This document shows, piece after piece, positions 1 through 9,527 of a stretch of 64,000 nt of DNA. Source of the DNA: Nocardia sp. NBC_00403. Lineage in GTDB: Bacteria > Actinomycetota > Actinomycetes > Mycobacteriales > Mycobacteriaceae. The stretch covers positions 248,001-312,000 of the forward strand of contig NZ_CP107939.1 of assembly GCF_036046055.1 (NCBI RefSeq), read 5' to 3'. The stretch's first letter is position 1, and each line of letters begins with the position of its first letter. Below the pieces are notes generated by a model that did not search any database, was not told the origin of the DNA, and saw only the letters and a program-made list of their open reading frames with translations. Position numbers and translations under genes: made by a program.

Positions 1-629
1 GCCTCGATGGTGCGCTGCTGGCGCGTGGTGCCGCGCACGGTCACCGCGACCGGGGTCTGCGGCGCCATGCCGTGTTCGACAAGGGCGCTGGCGGTTTCGG
101 CCAGGTGCCCCGAGGACGCGTGCAGCACCAGCGGGCCGGGCGCGGCCGCGAGTGCGGCCCAGTCGACCTCGCCGCGCACGTCGGCCTCGGTGTGCCCGGA
201 CCCGAGCGCGATGCCCGCGTAGCTCGGCACCGCCGAGCCGCCGGGCAGACCGGGCAGCACCTCGAAGACCATGTGTGACCTGGTCACCGCAGTGACCTCG
301 GCGATAACGGCGTCGGTGGTCAACGGGTCGCCGGAGACGACGCGGACCACGTCATGGCCGTTGCGGGCTTCGGCGATCAGCGTTTTGGCCACCTCGGCGG
401 GTTCGCCGAGCGCTGGACGCACGTCGACGGGACGCTCACCGTCCTGATCCGCCTGGACGGCAGTCCCGATGAGGGCGAGCACGCCCTTGTCCACATCGGG
501 ATCGGTGAACGCCAGCGTCGCCCGGCCGAGTACCTCACGGGCGCGCACTGTCAGCAATGCCGGGTCGCCGGGACCCGACCCGACGAAAAGGATCCGACCG
601 GGATGCTTCTTGGTAGCTCGGCTGCTCAT
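1..629 (-). CDS. hemD: Uroporphyrinogen-III C-methyltransferase / uroporphyrinogen-III synthase (partial, N-terminal part)
   Basis: The frame is open from an ATG at 629 to the window edge, so the C-terminus is missing. The visible 209 residues form a tetrapyrrole methylase domain: a SAM-binding [12 protein letters not shown] motif at about residues 16-27 and a [11 protein letters not shown] motif near residue 90. In mycobacteria this domain is fused to uroporphyrinogen-III synthase, and the same fusion is likely here, though the synthase half lies outside the window. The product would methylate or cyclise uroporphyrinogen III in the heme/siroheme pathway. Its ATG overlaps the hemC stop by 4 bp, so it is the last visible gene of the rex-hemA-hemC-hemD operon. 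Confidence 0.88.
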   Translation of the reverse strand, partial: MSSRATKKHPGRILFVGSGPGDPALLTVRAREVLGRATLAFTDPDVDKGVLALIGTAVQADQDGERPVDVRPALGEPAEVAKTLIAEARNGHDVVRVVSGDPLTTDAVIAEVTAVTRSHMVFEVLPGLPGGSAVPSYAGIALGSGHTEADVRGEVDWAALAAAPGPLVLHASSGHLAETASALVEHGMAPQTPVAVTVRGTTRQQRTIE

Positions 630-1690
630 CGGCTGTTCTCCATTGGGCTGGGATCGACAAAGTCTGTGGCGGGCAGATCCACCGCCTGTGTGGGGGAACC
701 GAGCGCCTCCGGTTCCACGCTGGTGAGCAGCTCACGCGCGCCGAGCTCCAATAGCTCACGGGCGAGTGCTCGACCCAATTCGGCCGCCCGCTCCGGGGCG
801 CCGACCACGGAAGCCCGCAGCACCTCGGAACCGTCGATGGCCGCCGCGCATCCGCGTAGCGAGAGTTCGTCGACAACCCGGCCGTCGTCGTCGAGCGATT
901 CGACGACCTCGGCGAGCGCGCCGATCGGCGCGGTGCAGCCCGCCTCCAGCTCGGCGAGCAGGGCCCGCTCCGCGAGGATGGCCGCCCGGGTGGCGGCGTC
1001 GTCGAGTCCGGCAAGCACCGCGAGCAATGCGGTGTCGTCGCTGCGGCATTCGACAGCGAGCGCACCCTGCGCAGGAGCGGGCAACATCTGCACCGGCTCC
1101 AGCGCCTCGGTGACGGCGTCCAGACGGTCGATTCTGGCGAGCCCCGCTCTAGCGACGACGACCGCGTCGAGCTCGCCTTCGGCGACCTTGCGCAGTCTGG
1201 TGTCCAGGTTGCCGCGCAACGGCACAATGTCGAGACCGAGTCCGAGCGCACGCAACTGCGCCGCGCGCCGCGGCGCGGAGGTGCCCACCCTGGAACCGGC
1301 GGGCAGCTCACCTAGCACGAGGCCGTCGCGGGCGACCAGAGCGTCACGCGGATCCTCGCGCACCGGAATGGCGGCGATGGTGAAACGGGGGTCGGGCGCG
1401 GTCGGCAGATCCTTGTACGAGTGCACCGCGATATCGATGGATCCGGCGGCCAACTCGTCACGCAGCGCGGAGGTGAACACCCCGACGCCGATCTTCGCGA
1501 CCGGGTCTGTCGCGTTGTTGTCGCCTGCGGTTCTGATCACGACCAGCTCCGCCGCCTGCCCAGCCGCGATCAGCGCGTCGCGAATAGTGCCCGACTGGGT
1601 GAGCGCGAGCAGACTGCCGCGCGTGCCGATCCGCCACGGCGCATGAATGCTGCCTGCGGTCACGTTGTCCTCTTCCTGCACGATGGTCAT
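626..1690 (-). CDS. hemC: Porphobilinogen deaminase (hydroxymethylbilane synthase)
   Basis: The protein polymerises four porphobilinogen units into hydroxymethylbilane, the third dedicated step of tetrapyrrole synthesis in the cytosol. At 354 aa it is slightly longer than the usual 310-330. The N-terminal [13 protein letters not shown] motif (about residue 22) and the dipyrromethane-attachment cysteine in [13 protein letters not shown] (about residue 250) are both present, so the enzyme looks intact. Start and stop both overlap neighbours by 4 bp (ATGA with hemA upstream and hemD downstream), indicating translational coupling. Confidence 0.95.
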   Translation of the reverse strand: MTIVQEEDNVTAGSIHAPWRIGTRGSLLALTQSGTIRDALIAAGQAAELVVIRTAGDNNATDPVAKIGVGVFTSALRDELAAGSIDIAVHSYKDLPTAPDPRFTIAAIPVREDPRDALVARDGLVLGELPAGSRVGTSAPRRAAQLRALGLGLDIVPLRGNLDTRLRKVAEGELDAVVVARAGLARIDRLDAVTEALEPVQMLPAPAQGALAVECRSDDTALLAVLAGLDDAATRAAILAERALLAELEAGCTAPIGALAEVVESLDDDGRVVDELSLRGCAAAIDGSEVLRASVVGAPERAAELGRALARELLELGARELLTSVEPEALGSPTQAVDLPATDFVDPSPMENSR

Positions 1691-3201
1691 GCGGACTGCC
1701 CCCGTTCTTCGCCGAGGTGGCCTGCCGTGAAGTCGTCGGCCAGCACAATGTCGCCGTCGCCCGCGAACCGGAAGGACCCGTGCTCGCCGCCGATCGCGTT
1801 GATCTCCATCGGCGCGGCGACCGCTTGCGCCGCACCAGGTTTGAGCTCGAACAGTTCCCGGAGCGCCTCGGCGTAGCTGTCGCCGCCCGGCGTGGAGGCC
1901 AGCTGTTTGACCCGCACCGTCGGCGCATGTAGCAGCTTGTCGACCACGCGGCGCACCGTGCGCGCCACCTCGTCGCGTTCCGGGTCGGCAAGACTCGGCA
2001 GCCGTGAATCGAGACGAAGTAGTTCGGCCTCGACCACCTCGGCCGCGCGCTGCCGCAGTGCGGCCACGGTCGGCGTCACCTCGGCCATCCGCTGGCCGGC
2101 AAGGTATTTCGCGAGTTCATCGGCAACGATCGCGCGGGCGGCGGCAGTGTCGTCGGCAGCGGCTCCGGCCGCGGGGTCGCGCTGCAGCGTCTCGATGTCG
2201 ATCACCGTGATGCCGGGCAGCCCGGCAACCGCGTGCTCGACATCACGGGGCAGGCCGAGGTCGCAGAAGATCAATGGCCGTTCGGTGGAAGCGGATTCGG
2301 CGCGTTCGCGATCGGCGAGGGCGCGGTGGGTGTCGGCCAAGGTCACCACAGCGCCGACCGCGCCGGTACAGGTGATCACGACATCGGCGGCGGCCATGGC
2401 CTCGGTCAGCCGCGACAGCTCCATCGCCGCCGACTCGACCCCGTAGGACGCCGCGGTCTCCGCAAGCCGGCTCGCCCGCTCGATGGTGCGGTTCACCACG
2501 ATGATGCGACCGATGCCCGCACGCGAAAGATGAGCCACGGCAAGGCCGCCCATCGCACCGGCGCCGACGACAACGGCGGTCCGGCCCGCGAGCGCGGTGT
2601 CGGATGGGACGGCAGCGGACCCCTCCGTGGTTACCGGAGCTGCCGCCTGCGAACCGTTCGCAGCCGCCCGCAGCACCTGCTGGGCCCGATCCAGCGCCAC
2701 CGAAACCACCGAGGCGCCCGCTCTATCGATGCCGGTCTCCGAATGCACCCGCTTGCCGACCCGCAATGCGTGCTGGGCCAGTTCGTGCATGGTCCGGCCG
2801 ACGGCCTGCTGCGAATCGGCGGAGGCGTAGGCACTGCGGATCTGGCTGAGCACCTGCTGCTCGCCGATCACCATCGAATCGAGGCCGCTCGCCACCGCGA
2901 ACAGATGCTCAGCGGCGGCCTCGCTGTAGCGGACGTAGGCGTGCTTGGTCAGATCCGGCAGCGGCAGTCCGGAATGCTTGGTCAGCAGATCGCCGATCTC
3001 GGCGAGACCGCCGTGAAAGGCGTCGACCACCGCGTAGACCTCGACCCGGTTACAGGTGGAGACGATCATCGCTTCGGACACGTGGCTGGAAGTGAGCATT
3101 CGGTCGACCAGCTTCGGGCGGTCGGCATCGGTGATGGCAACCTTCTCCAACACCGAGACGGGAGCGCTCCGATGCGAAATCCCGACCAAAAGAACACTCA
3201 T
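1687..3201 (-). CDS. hemA: Glutamyl-tRNA reductase
   Basis: This is the NADPH-dependent reductase that converts glutamyl-tRNA to glutamate-1-semialdehyde, the committed step of C5 heme synthesis. The 504-aa protein starts at [14 protein letters not shown] (ATG 3201), the family's canonical N-terminus, although the frame is open further upstream. The catalytic cysteine is in [12 protein letters not shown] (about residue 50), followed by [15 protein letters not shown] and an NADPH-binding [15 protein letters not shown] segment. The start overlaps the rex stop by 4 bp, coupling heme supply to the redox sensor made just upstream. Confidence 0.96.
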   Translation of the reverse strand: MSVLLVGISHRSAPVSVLEKVAITDADRPKLVDRMLTSSHVSEAMIVSTCNRVEVYAVVDAFHGGLAEIGDLLTKHSGLPLPDLTKHAYVRYSEAAAEHLFAVASGLDSMVIGEQQVLSQIRSAYASADSQQAVGRTMHELAQHALRVGKRVHSETGIDRAGASVVSVALDRAQQVLRAAANGSQAAAPVTTEGSAAVPSDTALAGRTAVVVGAGAMGGLAVAHLSRAGIGRIIVVNRTIERASRLAETAASYGVESAAMELSRLTEAMAAADVVITCTGAVGAVVTLADTHRALADRERAESASTERPLIFCDLGLPRDVEHAVAGLPGITVIDIETLQRDPAAGAAADDTAAARAIVADELAKYLAGQRMAEVTPTVAALRQRAAEVVEAELLRLDSRLPSLADPERDEVARTVRRVVDKLLHAPTVRVKQLASTPGGDSYAEALRELFELKPGAAQAVAAPMEINAIGGEHGSFRFAGDGDIVLADDFTAGHLGEERGQSA

Positions 3202-3995
3202 GGGGTAACCACCGATCCCTTGCTGCTTGGCTCCGTTGCCGAATGCGAGGTCGAATGCTTGAGTGCCGGATGCGCGCGATGGGTGATGCGGCCCGATACG
3301 GCACGTGCCACTTCGGGCAACGGCGGTGCGTTGCGCGAAGCATCGAAGGAAAGCATCTGCATCTCGACGGCCAGATCCACCCGGCGAACCTCGACGCCGT
3401 CCGGCGCGGTCAGCTCGCACGGGGCGAAGCTCAGAATCGACTGCAGTCCCGCACCGACCAGGCAGTCGCACACCGCCTGCGCCGCGTCGTCGGGAACGGT
3501 GATCACCGCGATGGTCGGCTGCAGCACGGTGACGGCCTCGGCGAGTGCGGCGACGTCACGCACCACCAGACCGGCGACCTGCAGGCCGATCACCTCGGGG
3601 TGACTGTCGAACATACCGACGACGGTGAAGCCGCGGCGCTGGAAACCGCCGTAGCCGACCAGTGCCCGGCCCAGATTGCCGGCACCGACCAGTACCACCC
3701 GATGTCCCTGCGACAGCCCGAGCACATCCTCGATCCTGCTGCGCAGCTTCGCCACGTCATAGCCGACACCCCGAACGCCATTGGGCCCGAGGAAGGAAAG
3801 GTCCTTGCGCAACTTGGCGGAATTGACACCCGCCGCGACAGCCAGTTCCTCACTCGATACGATGGCAACACTGTCGTCGGCCAACATGGCGAGGACCCGG
3901 AGATAGGTGGCAAGCCGCGCAACAGTGGCCTGCGGGATGTCCTTCTGCAGAGCCCTGCCGGAGACGCCGCCTGGCGTCTCATGCTGCTCTGTCAC
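3198..3995 (-). CDS. rex: Redox-sensing transcriptional repressor Rex
   Basis: Rex is a 265-aa repressor that senses the NADH/NAD+ ratio. An N-terminal winged-helix domain ([20 protein letters not shown] onward) is followed by a Rossmann domain with GAGNLGRAL. The chosen start is the GTG at 3995 (residues begin [11 protein letters not shown]), which gives the family length; an open frame extends further upstream without a convincing start. In streptomycetes rex heads a rex-hemACD operon, and the order here is the same. A near-perfect Rex operator lies about 160 bp upstream (4156-4173), pointing to autoregulation of the heme operon by redox state. Confidence 0.95.
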   Translation of the reverse strand: MTEQHETPGGVSGRALQKDIPQATVARLATYLRVLAMLADDSVAIVSSEELAVAAGVNSAKLRKDLSFLGPNGVRGVGYDVAKLRSRIEDVLGLSQGHRVVLVGAGNLGRALVGYGGFQRRGFTVVGMFDSHPEVIGLQVAGLVVRDVAALAEAVTVLQPTIAVITVPDDAAQAVCDCLVGAGLQSILSFAPCELTAPDGVEVRRVDLAVEMQMLSFDASRNAPPLPEVARAVSGRITHRAHPALKHSTSHSATEPSSKGSVVTP

Positions 3996-4155
3996 GTCGT
4001 CGGCTCCTCGTTCCGGACTGCTCAGGTCCGGTTCGCTGTTCGACCTCTTGCCCGGGGCGGTCCGGTGCCATGATCGAAGTATCGGAATGCTGGGTGTCAT
4101 TACGCGGTGGGTCCGCAGCCTGGGCATGGGGGTCGCGTGCCACCACCGTAACCGC

Positions 4156-4173
4156 TTGTGAAGCCCTGCACAA
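4156..4173. promoter_or_regulatory. Rex operator (ROP) upstream of rex-hemACD
   Basis: The sequence TTGTGAA-GCCC-TGCACAA matches the Rex consensus TTGTGAA-N4-TTCACAA at 13 of 14 arm positions. It lies between rex (start 3995, transcribed leftwards) and the glutaredoxin-like gene (ends 4245), where the rex promoter should be. The match and the location are seen directly; binding by Rex is inferred from the family. Confidence 0.8.
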
Positions 4174-4244
4174 AGTCGGTGAATTTGGCCTCATTTTCCG
4201 CCGCGACCAGCAGCGCGGCAGAAACGGACAGGATCAGCTTTCCC

Positions 4245-4505
4245 TCAGCGGGTCAAATCGGACCGCAATCGGGGCTCGTCGACATCGAAATAGCTGTGCT
4301 CACGGCCGTCGAGCAGCACGACGGGCAGCCGGTCACCGTACTCCGCGCGCAGGCCAGGGTCGGTAACGGCGGCCGCATCGACATCCACCGTCGCGGGCTC
4401 GATCCCGAAGTCGGCGCAGATCACCCGCAGCTGTTCCAGTGCGGTGACACACAGCGCGCAGCCGGATCTCGTCAGCAAAGTCACCGAATGTGTGGGATTG
4501 GTCAT
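4245..4505 (-). CDS. Glutaredoxin family protein
   Basis: An 86-aa thioredoxin-fold protein with a redox-active CxxC (SGCALC, about residues 14-19) and the proline-containing LPVVLLDG strand typical of glutaredoxin-like NrdH/Rv0508-type proteins. The start is the ATG at 4505 (MTNPTHSVTLL), which places the CxxC at the normal distance; an ATG at 4568 would add about 21 unconserved residues. It sits just upstream of the Rex-controlled heme operon, in the same relative place as its M. tuberculosis counterpart. The substrate cannot be told from sequence; mycothiol-linked reduction is plausible. Confidence 0.85.
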   Translation of the reverse strand: MTNPTHSVTLLTRSGCALCVTALEQLRVICADFGIEPATVDVDAAAVTDPGLRAEYGDRLPVVLLDGREHSYFDVDEPRLRSDLTR

Positions 4506-4616
4506 GACGGATATTAAATCGCCTCGCCACGCCCGGTTCGGTGCGCGCGGTAAGCCCGTGACTGTCACCGCTTCCGGCTACTGTGGACGTGGTTCGCGCG
4601 ACGGGCGGAGGTACTG

Positions 4617-5660
4617 GTGCCGGAACAATCGAAGGTGGCCCACAGTTCAGGGACGAAGGCCGGATTCATCGCCGGACGATTCGGCGAGTTTCCGGTGCGA
4701 TGGAACCAGGGCAGGCTCGGCCAGAGCCTCCAGGACCAGCTTGCGCGGATCTCCCGCAGCCCCTTCGGCCCGAGCGAGGAAGAGCTGCGGGCCAACCTGG
4801 CAGGCGAGGCGAGCGCGGACGCCGCGCTGACGCTGCACGACGCCGACCTGGCGGCCGCCGAACAGGAGACGACCGGACCGGAGGTGCCACGCGATCTCAC
4901 CGCGGCCGCGTTCTTCGATGTCGACAACACCATGGTGCAGGGCGCGTCGATCGTGCACTTCGCCCGTGGTCTGGCCGCACGCAAATACTTCAAGACCTCC
5001 GACCTGGTCGACGTCGCCTGGAAGCAGGTCAAATTCCGCGTTACCGGCAAAGAGAACAGTACCGATATGGCAAGCGGCCGGGAAAAAGCGCTCGCATTCA
5101 TCGCGGGCCGCCCGACCGCGGAGCTCGCCGCACTCGGCGAGGAAATCTACGACGAAATCATCGCCGACAAGATCTGGCCGGGGACAAGGGCTCTCGCGCA
5201 GATGCACCTCGACGCGGGCCAGCAGGTGTGGCTGGTCACCGCGACGCCGGTCGAACTGGCGCAGGTGATCGCGAAACGGCTCGGGCTGACCGGTGCCCTC
5301 GGCACCGTCGCCGAAAGTGTGGACGGAAAGTTCACCGGCCGGCTGGTCGGCGACATCCTGCACGGCCTCGGCAAGGCGCACGCGGTGCGCACCCTCGCGG
5401 TCCGAGAAGGTTTGAACCTCAAGCGGTGCACCGCCTATTCCGACAGCCACAACGACGTGCCGATGCTGTCGCTGGTCGGCACGGCGGTGGCGATCAACCC
5501 GGATTCGGATCTGCGGGAGGTCGCCAAGAATCGCGGCTGGGAAATCCGTGACTTCCGGACCGGCCGCAAGGCCGCCAAGATCGGCGTGCCGACCGCACTG
5601 GCGCTGGGCGCCGCCGGTGGTGCGGTGGCAGCGGCAGTCACTCGCCGCCGCGAGCACTGA
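4617..5660 (+). CDS. HAD-superfamily IB hydrolase (SerB-like phosphatase)
   Basis: A 347-aa phosphatase of the HAD IB type, related to mycobacterial SerB1/Rv0505c. Motif [12 protein letters not shown] (about residues 100-110), supplies the nucleophile and general-acid aspartates; [10 protein letters not shown] (about residue 276) supplies the motif IV acidic residues. A GTG start at 4617 is preceded by a GGAGG ribosome-binding site at 4607-4611. The C-terminus carries a short Ala-rich hydrophobic stretch and a basic end, perhaps membrane-anchoring. Phosphoserine or a lipid phosphate could be the substrate. Its stop codon abuts that of the convergent acyltransferase with no intervening base. 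Confidence 0.88.
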   Translation: MPEQSKVAHSSGTKAGFIAGRFGEFPVRWNQGRLGQSLQDQLARISRSPFGPSEEELRANLAGEASADAALTLHDADLAAAEQETTGPEVPRDLTAAAFFDVDNTMVQGASIVHFARGLAARKYFKTSDLVDVAWKQVKFRVTGKENSTDMASGREKALAFIAGRPTAELAALGEEIYDEIIADKIWPGTRALAQMHLDAGQQVWLVTATPVELAQVIAKRLGLTGALGTVAESVDGKFTGRLVGDILHGLGKAHAVRTLAVREGLNLKRCTAYSDSHNDVPMLSLVGTAVAINPDSDLREVAKNRGWEIRDFRTGRKAAKIGVPTALALGAAGGAVAAAVTRRREH

Positions 5661-6689
5661 CTATCCGCTGAAAGCGTTGCGGCGCTTGGTCAGCAGTTTG
5701 TAGAGGGTCTGCTGGATGGTTTCGCGGACCTGATCGGTGACCTCGAACATGGTCATCGGGTCGTCCGCGGCGTCGGCCTCGTAGCCGTTGGTCGAGATCG
5801 GCGCGCCGAACTCGATGTACCACTTGGACGGCAGCGGGACCGCGCCGAGCGGACCGAAGTGCGGGAACAGCGGGGTCACCGGGAAGTACGGCAGGTTGAG
5901 CAGCCGCGCCAGCGGCTTGATATCGGCCAGCTTCGGGTAGATCTCCTCGGAACCGACGATCGAGCACGGGATGATCGGGGTGCCGGTGCGGACCGCAGCG
6001 GCGACGAATCCGCCGCGGCCGAAGCGCTGCAGCTTGTAGCGATCGGTGTACTGCTTGCCGACGCCCTTGAAGCCCTCGGGGAATACGCCGGTCAGCTCAC
6101 CCGAGCGCAGCAGTCGTTCGGCGTCCGGACGGCACGCCAGGGTGTGGCCGGCCTTGCGGGCCAGCGAACCGAGCACCGGCGTCTCGAAAATGAGGTCGGC
6201 GGCCAGCAGGCGCAGCGCCCGCTGCTTCGGATGCTTGTCGTGCACCGCCAGCTGCAACATCAGTCCGTCCAGCGGCACAGTGCCCGCGTGGTTGGCGACA
6301 ATCAGCGCCCCACCCACCTCTGGAATGTTCTCCATCCCGCTGACCTGCACCCGGAACCAGAAATCCGACATGGGACGCAGCATCGGCAGGAGCAGCGATT
6401 CGAGTAGATGCTCGTCGAAGCCGAACTCGTCGACCTGGTAATCGCCGGTGAGCCTGCGCCGCGCGAAATCCGCGGTCTTGCCGATCTGCTTGCCGAGGGC
6501 GCCGCGCAGCATGTCCGACAGTGATTGCGGCACTGGCGGTTCGGTGGCAGCAAGCCGTTCGGTCAGCGAGGTCACCTGGCCCGACGACGACTCACCGACC
6601 GTGGGCTCCGGCCAGCGACGCGCGGTCGGGCGCGGGCGCGCCTCGATATTCACGTCGTGGAGTTGGATGACTTTCGCGACATCGTTCAT
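5661..6689 (-). CDS. Lysophospholipid / glycerol-3-phosphate-type acyltransferase (PlsC family)
   Basis: A 342-aa acyltransferase with the NHAGTVPLD (HX4D) catalytic motif near residue 130 and an FPEGFKGVGK motif near residue 205. It should transfer an acyl chain from acyl-CoA to a lysophospholipid or related acceptor at the membrane. It corresponds to mycobacterial Rv0502. Its ATG overlaps the stop of the upstream epimerase by 4 bp, so the two form a coupled pair; the stop meets the convergent HAD gene with no gap. Confidence 0.9.
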   Translation of the reverse strand: MNDVAKVIQLHDVNIEARPRPTARRWPEPTVGESSSGQVTSLTERLAATEPPVPQSLSDMLRGALGKQIGKTADFARRRLTGDYQVDEFGFDEHLLESLLLPMLRPMSDFWFRVQVSGMENIPEVGGALIVANHAGTVPLDGLMLQLAVHDKHPKQRALRLLAADLIFETPVLGSLARKAGHTLACRPDAERLLRSGELTGVFPEGFKGVGKQYTDRYKLQRFGRGGFVAAAVRTGTPIIPCSIVGSEEIYPKLADIKPLARLLNLPYFPVTPLFPHFGPLGAVPLPSKWYIEFGAPISTNGYEADAADDPMTMFEVTDQVRETIQQTLYKLLTKRRNAFSG

Positions 6690-7789
6690 GGTTGTGCTCC
6701 CGTACCGGCCCCGAGCAGGCCGAGCAGTTTATTTTCTGCGGCATCGATCCATGCGGGGTCGATGACGGGCCGCAACGCTGCGCCCCCGATAAAGTCGTCG
6801 AACGCCTGCACCGTCGTCCAGCGCGGCACGAACCCGAGTTCGGTGCGCATGCGCGTGGTGTCCAGGCCACAGCCGAAATGAAAATAATCGAGTTGTTCGC
6901 TGCTGAATTCGCGCATCAGCGGGCCCATCAACGCGCGTCCCGCTGTGCGGAACACCAGGAACGGGATCGGAAGCTCGATGCGGCCTGCCCGCCGCACCGC
7001 TTGCGATAGAGCAAGGGCGCCGTCACCCGCAATATTGTATGCGCCGACGGCCGAAACTTTGGCAGCATGCGCCAAAGCGGCGATTGCGTCCTGCTCGTGG
7101 ACCAGCTGCATCCTGGCATCACGGCCGAACACGGTCGGTGCAACCGGCAAACGCAAATACTGCACACCGCGCCCCGCCAGCCGTGGACCGACGATCGGCG
7201 CGAAACGCAGAACCGCTGTGGCCATATCGGGGCGGCGCCGGGCAAGCCCGCGGACGAATCCTTCGATTTCGATCATGTCGCGCGCGAATCCGCCGCTCGG
7301 CGGTATGCGCGCACTCATTTCTTCGGTGAATTTCGCGGGGTCTTTCGCGCTGCATCCGTACACCGCCGACGTCGAGCGCACCACCACTCGCCGCACCGAC
7401 GGCGACTTCTGGCAGACCGCGAGCAGTTGCATGGCGCCCAGGACGTTGAGGTCCTTCATCACCGCTCTGCTGAAACCGGCGGGTGGCCGCGCCAACAGCG
7501 CGGCATGCACGACGGTGTCCACCTGGCTGCCATCGATTACCTTGCGGATCAACGGATTTCGAATGTCGGCGCGAATGAATTCGGCACGGCCCATGCGGCG
7601 GGAGAGCTCACGACTCGGGGTCATGGTGTCGACAGCGATGATGCGTTCGATACCGGGGTCCTGGGCGAGTCTGGCCACCACATTGCCGCCGAAGAACCGG
7701 CTGGCGCCGGTGACCAGCGCAACCTTGGGTGTGTGTCCATCTCTTATCTCAGATCCCACAGCACCGGATCCCAACTCGACAGCCCCCAT
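6686..7789 (-). CDS. NAD-dependent epimerase/dehydratase family protein (GalE2-like)
   Basis: A 367-aa extended-SDR protein, orthologous by position to Rv0501 (galE2). The nucleotide-binding loop is GASRFFGG (about residue 29). The usual catalytic YxxxK is not obvious: the region after SAVYG reads FARDMIEIEGFVRG, where the lysine would be expected. A classical sugar epimerase reaction is therefore doubtful, and the substrate is unknown. It is the first gene of a two-gene unit with the acyltransferase, which suggests a lipid or glycolipid role. Confidence 0.85.
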   Translation of the reverse strand: MGAVELGSGAVGSEIRDGHTPKVALVTGASRFFGGNVVARLAQDPGIERIIAVDTMTPSRELSRRMGRAEFIRADIRNPLIRKVIDGSQVDTVVHAALLARPPAGFSRAVMKDLNVLGAMQLLAVCQKSPSVRRVVVRSTSAVYGCSAKDPAKFTEEMSARIPPSGGFARDMIEIEGFVRGLARRRPDMATAVLRFAPIVGPRLAGRGVQYLRLPVAPTVFGRDARMQLVHEQDAIAALAHAAKVSAVGAYNIAGDGALALSQAVRRAGRIELPIPFLVFRTAGRALMGPLMREFSSEQLDYFHFGCGLDTTRMRTELGFVPRWTTVQAFDDFIGGAALRPVIDPAWIDAAENKLLGLLGAGTGAQP

Positions 7790-7904
7790 TTCATTTAATG
7801 CGGTTCAAGCGTAACCGCTGCCATACGACGCGCCGAGATTGTTAACGAGGATCTAACGATGACTTCAGTCACCCGATACACAAACCGTTTTCAAACTTGA
7901 GTGT

Positions 7905-7943
7905 TTCAAAACGAAAAGCCCGCCACCGGATCGGTGACGGGCT
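7905..7943 (-). terminator. Rho-independent terminator after the bS22-like gene
   Basis: Read leftwards, AGCCCGTCACC pairs with GGTGGCGGGCT (one A/C mismatch, loop GATCC), followed by a T-rich run (TTTTCGTTTTG). It lies just beyond the 33-aa ORF ending at 7965. Confidence 0.75.
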
Positions 7944-7964
7944 CCCCAGCTAACGCGCAGCGGC

Positions 7965-8066
7965 TTACTTGCCGAGTTTGCGCCGCTGAACGCGGGTGCG
8001 GCGAAGCAGCTTGCGGTGCTTCTTCTTCGACATGCGCTTGCGACGCTTCTTGATCACAGAACCCAT
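7965..8066 (-). CDS. bS22-like / AURKAIP1-COX24 domain 30S ribosomal peptide
   Basis: A 33-aa very basic peptide, [19 protein letters not shown] followed by [14 protein letters not shown], the hallmark of the tiny actinobacterial ribosomal protein (Rv0500B in M. tuberculosis) bound to the small subunit. About half of its residues are Lys or Arg. It lies between the HTH protein gene and the epimerase, as in mycobacteria, and is followed by a strong terminator. Confidence 0.93.
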
Positions 8067-8235
8067 AGGGTTGTTCCTCGCGTTCTCTCTACTCGGCGCG
8101 CACGTCAATCACGTACGCCGTACTCGGCATCCGCGCCGCCGACGGCCACCGGACACCACGAAACGGTGCCACCGGCAGGCGAACACGAACCGAGGGTTCA
8201 TCCTACCGGGACACCCCGAGGCGAACGAAACCGCC

Positions 8236-8541
8236 TCATCCAGCGTCGAAGTAGGACGTCTCCAGGTAGTCGTGGACCGCCTTGGCATGCACCCGGAACG
8301 ACCGACCGACCCGCACGGCGGGCAACTCACCCGAGTGCACGAGCCGATAGACCGTCATTTTGGATACCCGCATCAAATTTGCCACCTCGGCGACGGTGAG
8401 GAACTGGGTGCCGCCACCGAGCACGGGTTGCGTTGGAGATACCGAACTGCCTTGCGACCGGGAACCTGCCCGGCTGGTAGATGGTCCGGAGCCGCCAGGC
8501 GACGTCCCTGAGCTATTTGCAGACATCTTGTTAGACATCAT
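8236..8541 (-). CDS. Excisionase-like helix-turn-helix DNA-binding protein
   Basis: A small MerR/excisionase-type HTH domain occupies the C-terminal 55 residues: FLTVAEVANLMRVSKMTVYR then LVHSGELPAVRVGRSFRV. It is the conserved actinobacterial protein next to proC (Rv0500A), not a phage excisionase. The start is taken at the ATG at 8541 with GGAGG 11 bp upstream; ATGs at 8538 and 8526 are alternatives. The N-terminal 40 residues are Ser/Gly-rich and unordered. The target is unknown. Confidence 0.85.
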   Translation of the reverse strand: MMSNKMSANSSGTSPGGSGPSTSRAGSRSQGSSVSPTQPVLGGGTQFLTVAEVANLMRVSKMTVYRLVHSGELPAVRVGRSFRVHAKAVHDYLETSYFDAG

Positions 8542-8686
8542 TGCACCATTGACCTCCGGCACGTCCGCGCCGCCGGCTTCCCCACCGGCGGAACAGACAC
8601 GCACGTGCTCCTTGAAGCTTAGCGGGACCAGTGGGATTACTGCGACGGGTGTGAGAAATAAGCTTTGCTTCCAGGGAACCAACCGG

Positions 8687-9505
8687 TCACTCGGTAGACC
8701 TGCCCTGTTCCGCAGACCGTTGCTTGGCCGCGTGCAGTGCCTCCAGGAACGCGGACCGGACCCCGCCCCGCTCCAACTCGCGCAGCGCCGCGGCTGTGGT
8801 GCCCGCGGGCGAGGTCACCGCGGCGCGCAGTTCCACGGCGCTCTGCTCGGCATCGTCGAGCAGCGCGGCGGACCCGACCATGGTCTGCACCACGAGCTCA
8901 GTCGCGACGTCCCTGGCGAGGCCGAGGCCGACGGCCGCGTCCACCATCGCCTCGACGACAAGAAAGAAATACGCGGGTCCGGAACCCGACACCGCGGTGA
9001 CCGCGTCCATCTGCGACTCGGCGACGGTCACCACTTTGCCGACCGCGCAGAGCAGGTCGGCCACCTCGGCCAGCTGCTCCGGCCTGGCATAGCGCCCCGG
9101 TGCGAGCACGCTCATGCCCTGGCCGACCAGCATCGGGGTATTCGGCATCACCCGCACCACGGGAAAGCCTGCGGGCAGCTTGGCTTCGAGTCGCGCGGTC
9201 GGCACGCCGGCCACGAGCGAGACGAGCACCTGATCCCGGTCTGCATCGAGTTCGGCCTTGCCCAGTTGGGTCAGCACGGTGTCGACGTCACCCGGCTTGA
9301 CCGCGATCACCAGCAGATCCGCGCCGATGACCGCATCGGCCACCGACTCGGTGACCCGCACGCCGAACCGATCGGCGATCAGCGCGGCGCGATCCGCGTG
9401 CGTCTCGACGATAACCAGGTCCTTGCCCACGCGACCCGACTCGAGCAACCCGGCGACCAACGCCTCCCCGATGCGACCTCCACCGATCACCGCAATTCTC
9501 GTCAT
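8687..9505 (-). CDS. proC: Pyrroline-5-carboxylate reductase
   Basis: This enzyme performs the last step of proline synthesis, NADPH-dependent reduction of pyrroline-5-carboxylate. The 272-aa protein shows the N-terminal Rossmann motif IAVIGGGRIGEAL, the PNTPMLVGQG segment (about residue 120) and the C-terminal signature VTSPAGTTAAALRELERGG. Length and motifs are complete. Confidence 0.96.
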   Translation of the reverse strand: MTRIAVIGGGRIGEALVAGLLESGRVGKDLVIVETHADRAALIADRFGVRVTESVADAVIGADLLVIAVKPGDVDTVLTQLGKAELDADRDQVLVSLVAGVPTARLEAKLPAGFPVVRVMPNTPMLVGQGMSVLAPGRYARPEQLAEVADLLCAVGKVVTVAESQMDAVTAVSGSGPAYFFLVVEAMVDAAVGLGLARDVATELVVQTMVGSAALLDDAEQSAVELRAAVTSPAGTTAAALRELERGGVRSAFLEALHAAKQRSAEQGRSTE

Positions 9506-9527
9506 GGGGGTAAAGGTTAGACCGCGC

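Noticed and set aside
8236..8541. Excisionase-type HTH considered as a sign of a prophage
   Set aside because: It is a conserved chromosomal gene next to proC and the bS22-like gene in mycobacteria; no integrase or phage genes are near.
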